Positions 26,318 to 35,764 of a DNA stretch of 64,000 bases are shown piece by piece. Both the position numbers and the translations under genes were made by a program. Under the pieces are notes generated by a model, which made no database searches, had not been told where the DNA came from, and saw only the letters and a list, made by a program, of their open reading frames with translations. Source of the stretch: Ideonella benzenivorans (GTDB lineage: Bacteria; Pseudomonadota; Gammaproteobacteria; Burkholderiales; Burkholderiaceae_C); NCBI RefSeq assembly GCF_020387415.1, contig NZ_JAGWCB010000007.1, positions 124,001 to 188,000 of the forward strand, written 5' to 3'. Each line of letters opens with the position of its first letter. Positions within the stretch are counted from its first letter, which is position 1.

Positions 26318-27139
26318 ATGTCGACCCACTCGTTTGTTGAACCACTGCCGGAGTCCCTTTCCTCCCGCCCTCTGCTGCTGCTCGTGGACGATCAGCTCGC
26401 CGAGGTGCGCGAGCTCACGGAGTTGTTGCGTCCTCTCTACCGTCTGGCGCTGGTGGCCGAGGCCCGGTCGGCCCTGTACCGGGCCCAGGCCCTGCAGCCG
26501 TCGCTGGTGCTGCTGGACGTGGGCATGCCCGGACTGGACGGCTTCGCGCTGTGTCGGCTGCTGAAGACCGATCCGCTGACCCGCCACATCCCGGTGCTGT
26601 TCGTCAGCGCGTACGGTGCGCCGACGGAGCGCGTCCGGGGGCTCAGCCTGGGGGCGGTGGATTTCATCAGCAAGCCCATCTGCCCCGAGGAGGTGCTGGC
26701 GCGTATCCGCGTGCACCTGCGCCTGGCCGAACAGGCCCGTCACGGCCCCGAGGCGGCTGGGGAGGAGGCATCGCCAGCGGCCCTGAGCCGTGACCCGGAG
26801 GCGGTGCTGGTGCACAGCGCGGTCGCCTTCATCCGCGAGCACCTGGGCGAGGAGCTGTCGGTCAGCCAGATTGCGCGGGAGGTCGGGACCTACGAAAAAC
26901 GCCTGCTGGCCTTGTTCAGTGCGCATGTCGGCCAGACGGTTTCCGGGTTTCTGCGCAGCGAGCGTTTGAACACGGGCTTGCGGCTGCTCACGGAGACCGA
27001 GATGCCGGTCCAGGAGATTGCGCGGCAGGTGGGCTACGGCAATCCGGGCAACTTCTCGACGGCCTTCCGGGACCGGCATGGCCTGAGCCCGCAGGCCTAT
27101 CGGCAGGCGCATTGGCAGGGCCGGCGGAACACCTCTTGA
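26318..27139 (+). CDS. Response regulator with AraC-type DNA-binding domain
   Basis: 273 residues. The receiver domain (about 15-135) has the acidic pair VDDQ, the phospho-acceptor in LVLLDVGMPGLDG and the conserved lysine in FISKPI. The C-terminal 100 residues are an AraC helix-turn-helix pair (VSQIAREVGTYEKRLLALF and IARQVGYGNPGNFSTAFRDR). It is encoded divergently from the tpsBA operon and its stop overlaps the ATG of the histidine kinase gene by one base, so kinase and regulator are a cognate pair. The inferred target is the tpsBA promoter. The start is the ATG at 26318; upstream codons in the same frame run through the promoter region. Confidence 0.9.
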   Translation: MSTHSFVEPLPESLSSRPLLLLVDDQLAEVRELTELLRPLYRLALVAEARSALYRAQALQPSLVLLDVGMPGLDGFALCRLLKTDPLTRHIPVLFVSAYGAPTERVRGLSLGAVDFISKPICPEEVLARIRVHLRLAEQARHGPEAAGEEASPAALSRDPEAVLVHSAVAFIREHLGEELSVSQIAREVGTYEKRLLALFSAHVGQTVSGFLRSERLNTGLRLLTETEMPVQEIARQVGYGNPGNFSTAFRDRHGLSPQAYRQAHWQGRRNTS

Positions 27140-29496
27140 TGCGCCAGCTGCTCCTTTGTGGCTGCCTGCTGGTGCTGTCGGTGTTGTTCCCGGGGGGCGT
27201 GGCAGCCCAGCCGGTCCTGAATCTGAGCTCCAGCGATCAGGCGCCGATCGCCTTGGCTCCGCAGGGGCTGCTGTACGTGGACCCGACGGCCTCGCCCGAT
27301 CCGCAGACCCTGTTCGCCCAGGGGGGGCCGACCTTCCAACCCGCCACGGCCGCTGCGCTCGCGCCGGGTTACAGCGCCTCCGCATTCTGGTTGCGCTGGG
27401 TGCTGCACAACCCGGAGGACCAGCGGCAGGTCCACATCCTGGTGCTGGAGCCGGCGCGCATGGAGTCTGTCGCGCTGTTCTGGCGCCGAGTGGGGGAGGG
27501 CGGGTGGCAGCATGCCCGTGCTGGCACCGATCAGCCGTTTTCCGCCCGCGAGATCCGGACACGTGCGAGTGCGTTTGCCATCCGCCTGGCACCCGGCGAG
27601 ACCCGCGAGGTGTTGCTGCGCGTGGCCAGCCGCGGGGCCGTGTCCCTTCGGCCGACGCTGTGGCGGCCGACCCAGCTGTTGATCGCCTCCACGTGGGACA
27701 GCTGGGTCGAGAGCCTGATGCTGAGCCTGCCGCTGATGCTTGCGCTGCTGGCCGGTGGCCTGTATCTGGCGCAGCGTCAGCCGGTGTTCGGCCTCCTGGC
27801 CGTCTACCTGCTGCTGGCCTTGCTCTATGAGGCCGCAATGCGGGGGGCCGCCTTCGCGCTGCTGTGGCCCGATGCCACGGATTGGGCGCAGCGCTCCCTT
27901 GGTGTGCTGGGCACGGCGGCGACGGTGGCACAGGCGCTCACGATGCGCCAGGTGCTGGGAGGGCGACAGCGCCAGCCGCGGCTGGACCGGGTGTTGCTGG
28001 GGGTGATGGCCCTGAGCGGGCTGGTGGGTGGGTGGTGCCTCTGGGGTGACTACCGGCAGGCCACCCAGTGGAATGGGCGGGTTCTGCCCTTGTTGATCGC
28101 CACGACCCTGCTGGTCAGTGTGCGTGGGTTGAAGACCGGGGGAGCGCTGGGCCCGGCGTGGCTCTTTGCGATGTTCTGCCAGCAACTGGGCTTGTTGCCG
28201 CGTTACCTGGCCTTGCTGGGCGTGATGCCCAGCACAGCGCTCATTGAGAACAGCCCCCTGGTGGGCACGCTGGTGGGATCGATCACGATGATGGGCGCCG
28301 CGCTCTACCAGCTGGGCCGTGAACGTGCTCAGCAGGCCCAGAGGCTGGAGGCCACCGTGCGCCAGCGCACCGCCGAGCTGGTGGATGCGAATGCCCGTGC
28401 ACGTGCCAGCGATGTGGCCAAGGGGCGGCTCCTGGGGTACATCGGCCATGATCTGCGCGGGCCGCTGGCGTCGATGGTGACGCTGACGCGCCGCCTGGGC
28501 CAGGGGCCCGCATTTGAAGCTGACCGGCGGGCCATCGAGCAGAGCGGGCAGATGCTGCTGGAGACCATCGACGACCTGCAGCGCTTTGCGCGCAGTCCCG
28601 AAGCCGGTGCCACGCCAGAGATCATCCCGGCACCGCTGTGTTTGCATGGCCTGCTGATCGAGGTCGTCGAGCAGGCGCAGGCGATGGCCCTCAGCGGTGG
28701 GAATGCGTTGCAGCTGGTGCGTGGCCCCGGTCTGCCGGGGGTCGTGGAGCTCGATGCCAGGCACCTGCGCCAGGTCTTGTTCAACCTGCTGTCGAACGCG
28801 GCCAAGTTCACGCGCAACGGCCGGATCGAGCTGGTGGCTCAGGCCGTGGACGGTCTGCTGAGGCTGGAGGTGATCGACACCGGGCGGGGTATCGCCGAGG
28901 CCGACCTGCCGCTGGTGTTTGAGCCCTTCGTCCGCGCCGCCAGCCAGGGGCGACTGCCGGGGCTGGGGCTGGGCTTGAGCATCGCGCGTCAGGCCGTGCG
29001 GGCCATGGGCGGGCGCATTTCCGTTCGCAGTCAGCTGGGGATGGGCAGCCGCTTCCGCGTGGAGTTGCCCTGCCTGGTGGCCAGCGAGGATCAGGTCCAG
29101 TGGCCCTTGCCGGAAGCCGAGCCAGGGGCCGGTCGGCTGGGCCAAGGCCGGCGGGCCCTGGTGCTCGATGCCTGTGCAACGGCCCGCGCCGCCCTGGCCG
29201 AACGGCTGGCCCTGGCTGGCTTTGACCGGATCCTGGAGGCCGCATCGCTGGATGAGGCACGTGCGTTGATGGCCACCGCACCGGAGGCTTTGCCGCTGTT
29301 GCTGGTGCTGGAGCCGCAGACCGTTCCGGTGGAGGTGGCGGTGCCGGCGCTGCGGCGGTGGCTGGGGGAGGCCCCGGCGACGCTTCGCTGCACGGTGCAG
29401 CCCGAGGGGCCGGAGGAGGTCGCCAAGCCGGCGCCGTCCACCCAGTGGTGGGCCGCATTGCAGTGCGTCCTGGCGGGGCGGGATCCCGGCGTCTGA
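27139..29496 (+). CDS. 7TMR-DISM sensor histidine kinase with degenerate receiver
   Basis: 785 residues: signal peptide (1-24), an extracellular 7TMR-DISMED2 domain (about 30-175; SASAFWLRWVLHNPEDQRQ), seven membrane helices (about 190-400), HisKA with H437 in GYIGHDLRGPLASM, and HATPase with N-box FNLLSNAAKFT, DTGRGI and GLGLGLSIAR. The C-terminal 100 residues look like a receiver fold (RRALVLDACATARAALAERL) but the expected aspartate is missing: the strand reads LLLVLEPQ. 7TMR-DISM sensors are thought to bind carbohydrate-like ligands. It is translationally linked to the regulator before it (TGATG). Confidence 0.9.
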   Translation: MRQLLLCGCLLVLSVLFPGGVAAQPVLNLSSSDQAPIALAPQGLLYVDPTASPDPQTLFAQGGPTFQPATAAALAPGYSASAFWLRWVLHNPEDQRQVHILVLEPARMESVALFWRRVGEGGWQHARAGTDQPFSAREIRTRASAFAIRLAPGETREVLLRVASRGAVSLRPTLWRPTQLLIASTWDSWVESLMLSLPLMLALLAGGLYLAQRQPVFGLLAVYLLLALLYEAAMRGAAFALLWPDATDWAQRSLGVLGTAATVAQALTMRQVLGGRQRQPRLDRVLLGVMALSGLVGGWCLWGDYRQATQWNGRVLPLLIATTLLVSVRGLKTGGALGPAWLFAMFCQQLGLLPRYLALLGVMPSTALIENSPLVGTLVGSITMMGAALYQLGRERAQQAQRLEATVRQRTAELVDANARARASDVAKGRLLGYIGHDLRGPLASMVTLTRRLGQGPAFEADRRAIEQSGQMLLETIDDLQRFARSPEAGATPEIIPAPLCLHGLLIEVVEQAQAMALSGGNALQLVRGPGLPGVVELDARHLRQVLFNLLSNAAKFTRNGRIELVAQAVDGLLRLEVIDTGRGIAEADLPLVFEPFVRAASQGRLPGLGLGLSIARQAVRAMGGRISVRSQLGMGSRFRVELPCLVASEDQVQWPLPEAEPGAGRLGQGRRALVLDACATARAALAERLALAGFDRILEAASLDEARALMATAPEALPLLLVLEPQTVPVEVAVPALRRWLGEAPATLRCTVQPEGPEEVAKPAPSTQWWAALQCVLAGRDPGV

Positions 29497-29533
29497 GCGC
29501 GCAGCGCCTTTGGGGGGGACGGCCGACGCGGCC

Positions 29534-31462
29534 TCAGCCCTGCGACTGCAGCGCCTTGGCGATGCGCTGGCGGCCCACCGTGGGCCGCGGCAGCTTGCCG
29601 GGCAGGTGATCGAACCAGGCGCGCACGTCCTCGTCCAGGCCGATGCCGTGCATGTAGTTGTAGATGGCCTTCTTCAGGCCGCGGCCCAGCGCGTCGTGGT
29701 CGGTGCCGGTGGGGTCGATGAAGCCGACGTCGTTCTTGGCGAACTGGCCTTCGGGCAGCGGCAGCAGCGTGATGCCGTAGTCCGCAGGGTGCTGGCCCAC
29801 CGGGGAATGCACGGTGCAGGCAAAGCGGTGGAAGAAGCCGCTGTGGATGCAGCCGTTGGCGAACAGCTGGCGCACGTACTCCAGGGCGTCGATCGTGTCC
29901 TGCAGCGTCTGGGTCGGGAAGCCATACATCAGGTAGGCGTGCACCAGCACGCCAGCGTCGGCAAAGCCCTGGGTCACGCGGGCCACCTGCTCGACCGAGA
30001 CGCCCTTCTTCATCAACGCCAGCAGGCGGTCGGAGGCCACCTCCAGCCCGCCGCTGATGGCGATGCAGCCGCTCTCGGCCAGCAACTGGGCCAGCTCGGG
30101 GGTGAAGGTCTTCTCGAAGCGCACATTGCCCCACCAGCTCACCGGCAGCTGGCGGCGCAGCAGTTCCTCGGCCAGGGCGCGCAGCATCTTGGGCGGGGCG
30201 GCCTCATCCACGAAGTGAAAGCCCGTCTGCCCGGTCTCGGCGACGATGGCCTCCATGCGGTCGACCAGCACCTGGGCGGTGGTGGTCTCGTAGCGACCGA
30301 TGTAGTCCAGCCCCACGTCGCAGAAGCTGCACTTCTTCCAGTAGCAGCCCTGGGCCACGGTCAGCTTGTTCCAGCGCCCGTCGCTCCACAGCCGGTTCAT
30401 CGGGTTGAGCATGTCCAGCAGGGACAGGTAGTTCTGCAGCGGCAGGCCGTCCCAGGTGGGCGTGCCCACCTCGGCGAAGGGCACGTCGGGCTCGGGCCAG
30501 GCGATGCGCCGCACGGCGGCTTCGGGGCCAGCGCCTTCACGCACAAAAGTGCGCACCAGGCGCTCGCGGCCACGCTGGCCTTGCAGGTGCTCGATCAGGG
30601 CCAGCAGCGGGCGTTCGCCGCTGTCCAGCGTCACGTAGTCGACGAAGTCGAACAGGCGCGGTTCGGCCAGCTCGCGCAGCTCGGTGTTGACGAAGCCGCC
30701 ACCCAGCACGATGGGCAGCGCCGGCTGCAAGGTCTTGGCCGCCTGGGCGATGCGCAGCGCGCCATAGACCGCGCCGGGGAAGGGCACCGACAGCAGCAGC
30801 AGCTGGGGCCGGTGGCGGGCCAGCGCCTCAGCCGTCAGCGTGGCCAGGGTGCGGTCCAGCAGGTGGGGCGGGGTGGCCAGGGCTTCGGCCAGCGGGTCGA
30901 AATGCGGCTGGGCGGTGGCCAGCTTCTCGGCGTAGCGGACGAACTCGAAGCGCGGGTCCACCGCCTCGCGCACCACGTCGGCCAGGTCGTTCAGGTACAG
31001 GGTGGCCAGGTGGCGGGCGCGGTCCTGCAGGCCCAGCGCGCCGAAGGCCCAGGCCAGCGGGTCTTCACCCTCTTCGGCGGGGTAGCTGTCCAGGGCCTGG
31101 AAGCGCGCGCCTTCGGGCAGGAAGCTGCGGGTGTTGATGCGGTGGGCCAGCGTGGGGTCGCGCCCCTGCAGGAAGGCGATCACCCGGGCCACGGTGACGC
31201 GGTAGGTCGGGAACTCGGCCAGGAAGTGGCTCACCTGCGGTGGGCGCTGGCGCTCGGGCAGGGCCAGCGCGGCCGTGCGCAGTTCGTCCAGGCCGGCGGG
31301 CGTGAACAGGCGCAGCACCAGGCCCAGGGCCAGGTCTTCCTGCTGCGCGTCAAAGCCGCGCGAGCGCAGAAAGCCGGTCAGGTAGGCGGTCGAGGGGTAG
31401 GGCGTGTTCAGCTGCGTCATCGGCGGGATGAGGCTGAGCACGCGGTACGGGGTCGGGGTCAT
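29534..31462 (-). CDS. B12-binding radical SAM protein
   Basis: 642 residues. The N-terminal half resembles a cobalamin-binding Rossmann domain (RVLSLIPPMTQLNTPYPS, QLLLLSVPFPGAVYGALR, LPIVLGGGFVN). The radical SAM domain begins with the cluster motif CYWKKCSFC, which is CX4CX2C, not the common CX3CX2C. It continues with FHFVDEAAPP and GGLEVASDRLL. The C-terminus is of the elongated type seen in cobalamin-dependent radical SAM enzymes. The reaction and substrate are unknown. ATG 31462 is chosen because the frame before it lies in the upstream kinase gene. It is the last gene of a three-gene minus-strand run. Confidence 0.85.
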   Translation of the reverse strand: MTPTPYRVLSLIPPMTQLNTPYPSTAYLTGFLRSRGFDAQQEDLALGLVLRLFTPAGLDELRTAALALPERQRPPQVSHFLAEFPTYRVTVARVIAFLQGRDPTLAHRINTRSFLPEGARFQALDSYPAEEGEDPLAWAFGALGLQDRARHLATLYLNDLADVVREAVDPRFEFVRYAEKLATAQPHFDPLAEALATPPHLLDRTLATLTAEALARHRPQLLLLSVPFPGAVYGALRIAQAAKTLQPALPIVLGGGFVNTELRELAEPRLFDFVDYVTLDSGERPLLALIEHLQGQRGRERLVRTFVREGAGPEAAVRRIAWPEPDVPFAEVGTPTWDGLPLQNYLSLLDMLNPMNRLWSDGRWNKLTVAQGCYWKKCSFCDVGLDYIGRYETTTAQVLVDRMEAIVAETGQTGFHFVDEAAPPKMLRALAEELLRRQLPVSWWGNVRFEKTFTPELAQLLAESGCIAISGGLEVASDRLLALMKKGVSVEQVARVTQGFADAGVLVHAYLMYGFPTQTLQDTIDALEYVRQLFANGCIHSGFFHRFACTVHSPVGQHPADYGITLLPLPEGQFAKNDVGFIDPTGTDHDALGRGLKKAIYNYMHGIGLDEDVRAWFDHLPGKLPRPTVGRQRIAKALQSQG

Positions 31463-31508
31463 GCAGGCGCGGCCGGAGGAGCGCGGCGGCCGGGCGCCGC
31501 CAGGGCGG

Positions 31509-33905
31509 TCATTGTGCCAGGGGGGCGGCGGAGACCCCGGCGGGCCGGGCGGGGGGCAGCTGCTGGCGCAGGCGCCGCAGCAGTTCGTCGCGGCCCATGG
31601 GCTTGACCCACAGATCCCGGAAGCCGGCCGCCAGGGCGTTGTCCCGCCGACAGGGCAGGGCATCGGCCGAGAACATCACCGCCCGCGGCAGGCGGCCCAG
31701 TTGCTGGCGCAGGCGGGCCAGCAGCTCCAGGCCGTCCACGTCCGGCAACTGACCGTCGATGATCCACAGGTCGCAGGCCGGGGGCTGGGCCAGTGCGCTG
31801 GCCCCATCGGGGAAGACCGAGAGCCGCAAGCCTGGCTCGGCCGCCAACATGGCCTCCAGCAGCAGCACATTGGTCTCGTCGTCCTCGACGTAGGCGATGT
31901 GGGCCTGCAGCGGCGGCAGGGGCTCGGCCGGCGGCACCGGCGTGGCCTGGGGCGGGGCGCTGCGCCGCAGCACGACGGTGAAGCAGGTGCCTTCGCCCAG
32001 CCGGCTCTCGACCGTGACATCGCCGCCCATGGCCTCCAGCAGGCGCTTGACGTTGGACAGGCCCAGACCGGTGCCCTCGACGGTGCGGTCGGTGGCCTCC
32101 AGTCGTTCATAGGGCCGGAACAGGCGGGGCAGATCGTCCTCGGCAATGCCGCAGCCGTTGTCCTCCACCGACAGACGCACCTTGTCGCTGTCCTGGATCC
32201 AGCGCAGCGCCACCTGCCCACCGGTGTCGTTGTACTTGATGGCGTTGCTGAGCAGGTTGGCGAGCACCTGCAGCAAGCGGGTGCGGTCGCCCCGCACCCA
32301 CAGCGGCGTGTCCGGCTCGCCGTGGCGCGGCCACTGCAGCTGGACGCTGGCGGCGCGGGCCTGGGCCTGCACCAGATGCACGGCCGAGGCGACCAGCGGG
32401 GCGACCGCCACCGCCTCGTCCCTCTGGGGCACCCCGTGCGGCGCATTCAGGCTGGCCACGGCCAGCACGTCATTGACCAGGGCCAGCAGGTGCTCGCCGG
32501 CTTCGCGGATGTGCAGCACCTCGTCGCGCTGCGGACCGGACAGGGCGGGTGTCGGCCGTTCCAGCAGCATGTCGGCAAAGCCCAGCACCGCCGCCAGCGG
32601 GGTGCGCAGGTCGTGGCTCCAGCGGGCCAGGAATTCGGTCTTGGCCCGGGCCGAGGCATGGGCGGCCAGGGCTTCGGCCCGCTCGCTCACCGCGATCTGC
32701 AGGCGCTGGCGCATGTCGTCGAGCGCCCCGGACAGGCGGGCGATCTCGTCACTGCCATCGACCTGCACCCGCTCCTCGAACCGCCCGTCGGCCAGCCGGG
32801 CCGAGGCCCTCTGCAGGGCGCGCAGCCGCAGCACGGTGGAACGCTCGAAACCGCGGTACATCACCAGCAGCACGATGGCCACCAAGCCGACGCCCAGCAG
32901 GGAGATCGCCCGTCCGCGCTGGGCCTGGCGCAGATCGCGCTGGGCATCGGCCAGCAGCCGGGCCGAGAAGTGCTGGGCCAGGCCGTCCAGCCGGTTGATC
33001 GCCACGGTGCCGGCCTGGAAATGCCCGGCGGCGGCGGCGGTGCCGCCCTGGTGCGCGCTCACGGTGGCCAGGGACCGGGCGCTGAAGGCGTTGGCCTGGG
33101 CCAGCGCCTGGGTCAGTGGCTGGGGCTGGGACGGCCCGCCCAGCAGCCGGTCGGTCGCAGCCACGGCTTCCCGCGCGCTGCCCACCGCCTCCAGCTGCTG
33201 CATGGCGCCGCCGGTGTAGAGCATGTAGCGGTTCACGTCGGCCGGCTCGTATTCCTCCAGCGTTAGCACGGCGCTGCCCCAGCCGCGTTGCCGCCCCAGG
33301 GCTTCGAGCAGCATCGGCAACTGCTGGAAGGCCAGGTGCAGCAGCGCCGCGTCATTGCGATCGCCCGGATCGGCGTCGGGGCCGATGCCCACCCGGGCGT
33401 TCAGGTTCAGCAGCGCGTCGATGACCGCGTTGTGGCGCACGAAGTTGCGGTCGGGTCGCCCGGGGTCGCTCAGGCGCATCAGGTCGTGGACCTCGGTCAC
33501 CAGCGGCGGGCCGCCCACCGCGTCGGCGGTGCGCCACTGGTCGGGCGGGATGGCGTCCCGGGCTTCGTAGAGCAGCCGGTCGACCCGCTTTTGCACCTGC
33601 ACCAGCTCCGGGCTGACGGCCTCGCCGCCGGCCAGGATGCGGGCCGACAGGCCGCGGTGCACCGCCAGGGCGACCGCCAGCTCGCGCAGGCGGCTGCTGC
33701 GCAGCAGCGCGGTTTCACGGGCCTGGGCCTGCGCCACCCGCTGGTCGTAGCGCGAGGCGACAAAGCCGACCATCGTCGACAGCGGGCCGGCCAGCACCAC
33801 GCCGATCACGACGAACTTGGTGCGGAAGCTGAGGTGGTCGAACAAATGCCGTGGACCCCGGATCCACCAGCGAATGCCTGAGAGAAGGGAAGTCAGCCGA
33901 CCCAT
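31509..33905 (-). CDS. Hybrid sensor histidine kinase
   Basis: 798 residues from the ATG at 33905 (a GTG at 33926 is possible; neither has a clear ribosome site). A first membrane helix (about 28-50) and a second (about 320-340) flank a helical periplasmic sensor, probably NIT-like (VHRGLSARILAGGE). HAMP follows, then HisKA with H431 in WSHDLRTPLAAVL, HATPase (NLLSNAIKYND, DNGCGIAEDD, GTGLGLSNV) and a receiver with D717 in IIDGQLPDVDG. No regulator gene is adjacent, so the partner is not known. The radical SAM gene follows after 46 bases and the flavin oxidoreductase gene precedes it. Confidence 0.9.
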   Translation of the reverse strand: MGRLTSLLSGIRWWIRGPRHLFDHLSFRTKFVVIGVVLAGPLSTMVGFVASRYDQRVAQAQARETALLRSSRLRELAVALAVHRGLSARILAGGEAVSPELVQVQKRVDRLLYEARDAIPPDQWRTADAVGGPPLVTEVHDLMRLSDPGRPDRNFVRHNAVIDALLNLNARVGIGPDADPGDRNDAALLHLAFQQLPMLLEALGRQRGWGSAVLTLEEYEPADVNRYMLYTGGAMQQLEAVGSAREAVAATDRLLGGPSQPQPLTQALAQANAFSARSLATVSAHQGGTAAAAGHFQAGTVAINRLDGLAQHFSARLLADAQRDLRQAQRGRAISLLGVGLVAIVLLVMYRGFERSTVLRLRALQRASARLADGRFEERVQVDGSDEIARLSGALDDMRQRLQIAVSERAEALAAHASARAKTEFLARWSHDLRTPLAAVLGFADMLLERPTPALSGPQRDEVLHIREAGEHLLALVNDVLAVASLNAPHGVPQRDEAVAVAPLVASAVHLVQAQARAASVQLQWPRHGEPDTPLWVRGDRTRLLQVLANLLSNAIKYNDTGGQVALRWIQDSDKVRLSVEDNGCGIAEDDLPRLFRPYERLEATDRTVEGTGLGLSNVKRLLEAMGGDVTVESRLGEGTCFTVVLRRSAPPQATPVPPAEPLPPLQAHIAYVEDDETNVLLLEAMLAAEPGLRLSVFPDGASALAQPPACDLWIIDGQLPDVDGLELLARLRQQLGRLPRAVMFSADALPCRRDNALAAGFRDLWVKPMGRDELLRRLRQQLPPARPAGVSAAPLAQ

Positions 33906-33967
33906 GACATGCGTTGTGCGCTGCACGGGCCATGGTAGCCGTCTCCCGGGGGCTGCGGGCCAGGCGC

Positions 33968-34972
33968 TTAGGAGAAATGCGTCACGCGGGCCAGCCCCTG
34001 GTAGGACGCCAGCCGGGCGGCCGGGTCGTGCACCGCGCAGGCCACGATCAGTTCGTCGGCCCGGGTGCGCGCCAGCAACTGCCCCAGCTGTTCGGTCACC
34101 CGGGCGGTGTCGCCGACGGCCCGCACGGCCAGCATGCGCTCCACCCCGGCCTGTTCCTCCGGCCGCCAGCGCCCGGCCAGCTCGGCCGGGTCGATCGGGC
34201 GTGGCAGCGGCCCGCGCTGGCCGCGCAGCATGCCCAGCACCCGCAGCTGGGCGGAGGTGAACAAGTGTTCGGCCTCGGCGGTGGTGTCGGCCAGCACCAC
34301 GTTCACGCCCACCATGGTGTGCGGCCGGGGCCAGCGGGCGGAGGGGCGGTAGGTGCGGCGGTAGATGTCCAGCGCGTCGTCCAGCAGATCCGGCGCGAAA
34401 TGAGAGGCGAAGGCGAACGGCAGGCCCAGCCAGGCCGCCAGCTGGGCCGAGAACAGGCTGGAGCCCAGCAGCCAGACCGGCACCTCAGTGCCCTGGCCAG
34501 GGATGGCGTGCACGGTCTGGCCGGGGCGCTCCTCACTGCCCAGGTAGCCCAGCAGCTCCTGCACGTCCTGCGGAAAGGCGTCTTCGCTGGCGGCCAGGGC
34601 CTGTCGGCGCAGGGCGCGGGCGGTGGCGCCATCGGTGCCGGGGGCGCGGCCCAGGCCCAGGTCGATGCGGTCTGGAAAGAGCGTGGCCAGGGTGCCGAAC
34701 TGTTCGGCCACCACCAGCGGCGCGTGGTTGGGCAGCATGACGCCACCGGAGCCGACCCGGATGCGCGAGGTGGCCGCCGCCACCTGGCCGATCAGCACGG
34801 CCGTGGCCGAGCAGGCCAGGCCGTCCATGTTGTGGTGCTCGGCCAGCCAGTAGCGCTGGTAGCCCCAGGCTTCCGCCTGGCGGGCCAGCGTCAGCGTGTT
34901 CTGCAAGGCCTGGGCCGTGCTGCTGCCCTCCGGGATGGGCACGAGGTCGAGGATGGACAGGGGGATCGTCAT
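33968..34972 (-). CDS. LLM-class (luciferase-like) flavin-dependent oxidoreductase
   Basis: 334 residues with the bacterial luciferase-like TIM-barrel pattern: [20 protein letters not shown], then [36 protein letters not shown] and [16 protein letters not shown]. These are typical of the MsnO8/YhbW-type group, which use FMN or F420. The substrate cannot be deduced. ATG 34972 is used; another ATG three codons earlier is possible. It is divergent from the small membrane-protein gene at 35018, with only 45 bases between the starts. Confidence 0.9.
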   Translation of the reverse strand: MTIPLSILDLVPIPEGSSTAQALQNTLTLARQAEAWGYQRYWLAEHHNMDGLACSATAVLIGQVAAATSRIRVGSGGVMLPNHAPLVVAEQFGTLATLFPDRIDLGLGRAPGTDGATARALRRQALAASEDAFPQDVQELLGYLGSEERPGQTVHAIPGQGTEVPVWLLGSSLFSAQLAAWLGLPFAFASHFAPDLLDDALDIYRRTYRPSARWPRPHTMVGVNVVLADTTAEAEHLFTSAQLRVLGMLRGQRGPLPRPIDPAELAGRWRPEEQAGVERMLAVRAVGDTARVTEQLGQLLARTRADELIVACAVHDPAARLASYQGLARVTHFS

Positions 34973-35017
34973 GGCCCGCATCCTGCCCGAGCCGCCGCCA
35001 GCGTACACAATGACGGC

Positions 35018-35302
35018 ATGAAGACCTTGTTCTCGTTGCTGGTCAAGGCAGTGGCAGCCGTGTTCGGGCTGGCGCTGATGGCCAGTCTGATGCTGGTGGG
35101 CCTGACAGCGGCCCTGGGGTTGCTGGTGTGGGCCAAGCTGCGCGGCCGTCCGGTGGTGGCGCCGCGCTTCACCTGGGTGCGCACGGGGGCCTTCTCGGCG
35201 GCCGGGGGACGCGCGGCCCCGGCCGATGTGGTGGACATCGACGCCCGCGAGGTGGCCGAGACCGTGACCGCCTTGCCGGCGGGGGAACGTCCCAAGCGAT
35301 GA
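35018..35302 (+). CDS. Small membrane protein of unknown function
   Basis: 94 residues. The first 45 ([20 protein letters not shown], then a second hydrophobic run ending [11 protein letters not shown]) form one long or two short membrane helices. A cytoplasmic or periplasmic tail contains [11 protein letters not shown]. No family is recognised. Its stop overlaps the ATG of the next gene by 4 bases, so the two are probably made together. The short divergent gap to the luciferase-like gene suggests shared promoter space. Confidence 0.6.
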   Translation: MKTLFSLLVKAVAAVFGLALMASLMLVGLTAALGLLVWAKLRGRPVVAPRFTWVRTGAFSAAGGRAAPADVVDIDAREVAETVTALPAGERPKR

Positions 35303-35661
35303 GCGAGCGGCTGCCACCGCCGGAGCGCTGGCAACAGGATGTCGCCGAAGGGGATGTGGCCCTGCTGGACATCCCGGCCGTGCTGGACCACGAGCGGGTG
35401 TTCGAGATCGATGTGCGCTTCGAGGTTGTCCACCCTGGCGAGGACACCACCGGCTGGCATGCCCTGCAGGTGGAGCTGGACGGCGCCCAGGCCTGGGCGC
35501 GCCGGCTGGAGACCCCGGCAGGCAGCGCCGATTCGCTGGACTACCACTGCCGCCGCCGGGTGCCTGCGGGGCAGCCGCTGCGCGTGAAGGCGCAGACCCG
35601 TGTCGGCCCCGGCGTGCGGCGCTGCCGCCTGCGGATCGAGGCGGAATCCGGCGGCGATTGA
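35299..35661 (+). CDS. Small conserved-looking soluble protein, function unknown
   Basis: 120 residues with no signal peptide or membrane helix. The sequence alternates charged and hydrophobic residues in beta-strand style ([20 protein letters not shown], then [36 protein letters not shown]). It is possibly a small beta-sandwich. It is translationally coupled to the membrane protein before it. No function can be assigned. Confidence 0.6.
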   Translation: MSERLPPPERWQQDVAEGDVALLDIPAVLDHERVFEIDVRFEVVHPGEDTTGWHALQVELDGAQAWARRLETPAGSADSLDYHCRRRVPAGQPLRVKAQTRVGPGVRRCRLRIEAESGGD

Positions 35662-35764
35662 CGTCGGCGCGAATACCGCCGGGAATATCCCGGTCATCCC
35701 GGGCTGTGTCGGGTCAGATTCCCCCTATGATCCCACGGTCTTTCATGAGCAGGAGCAGGCCGTT

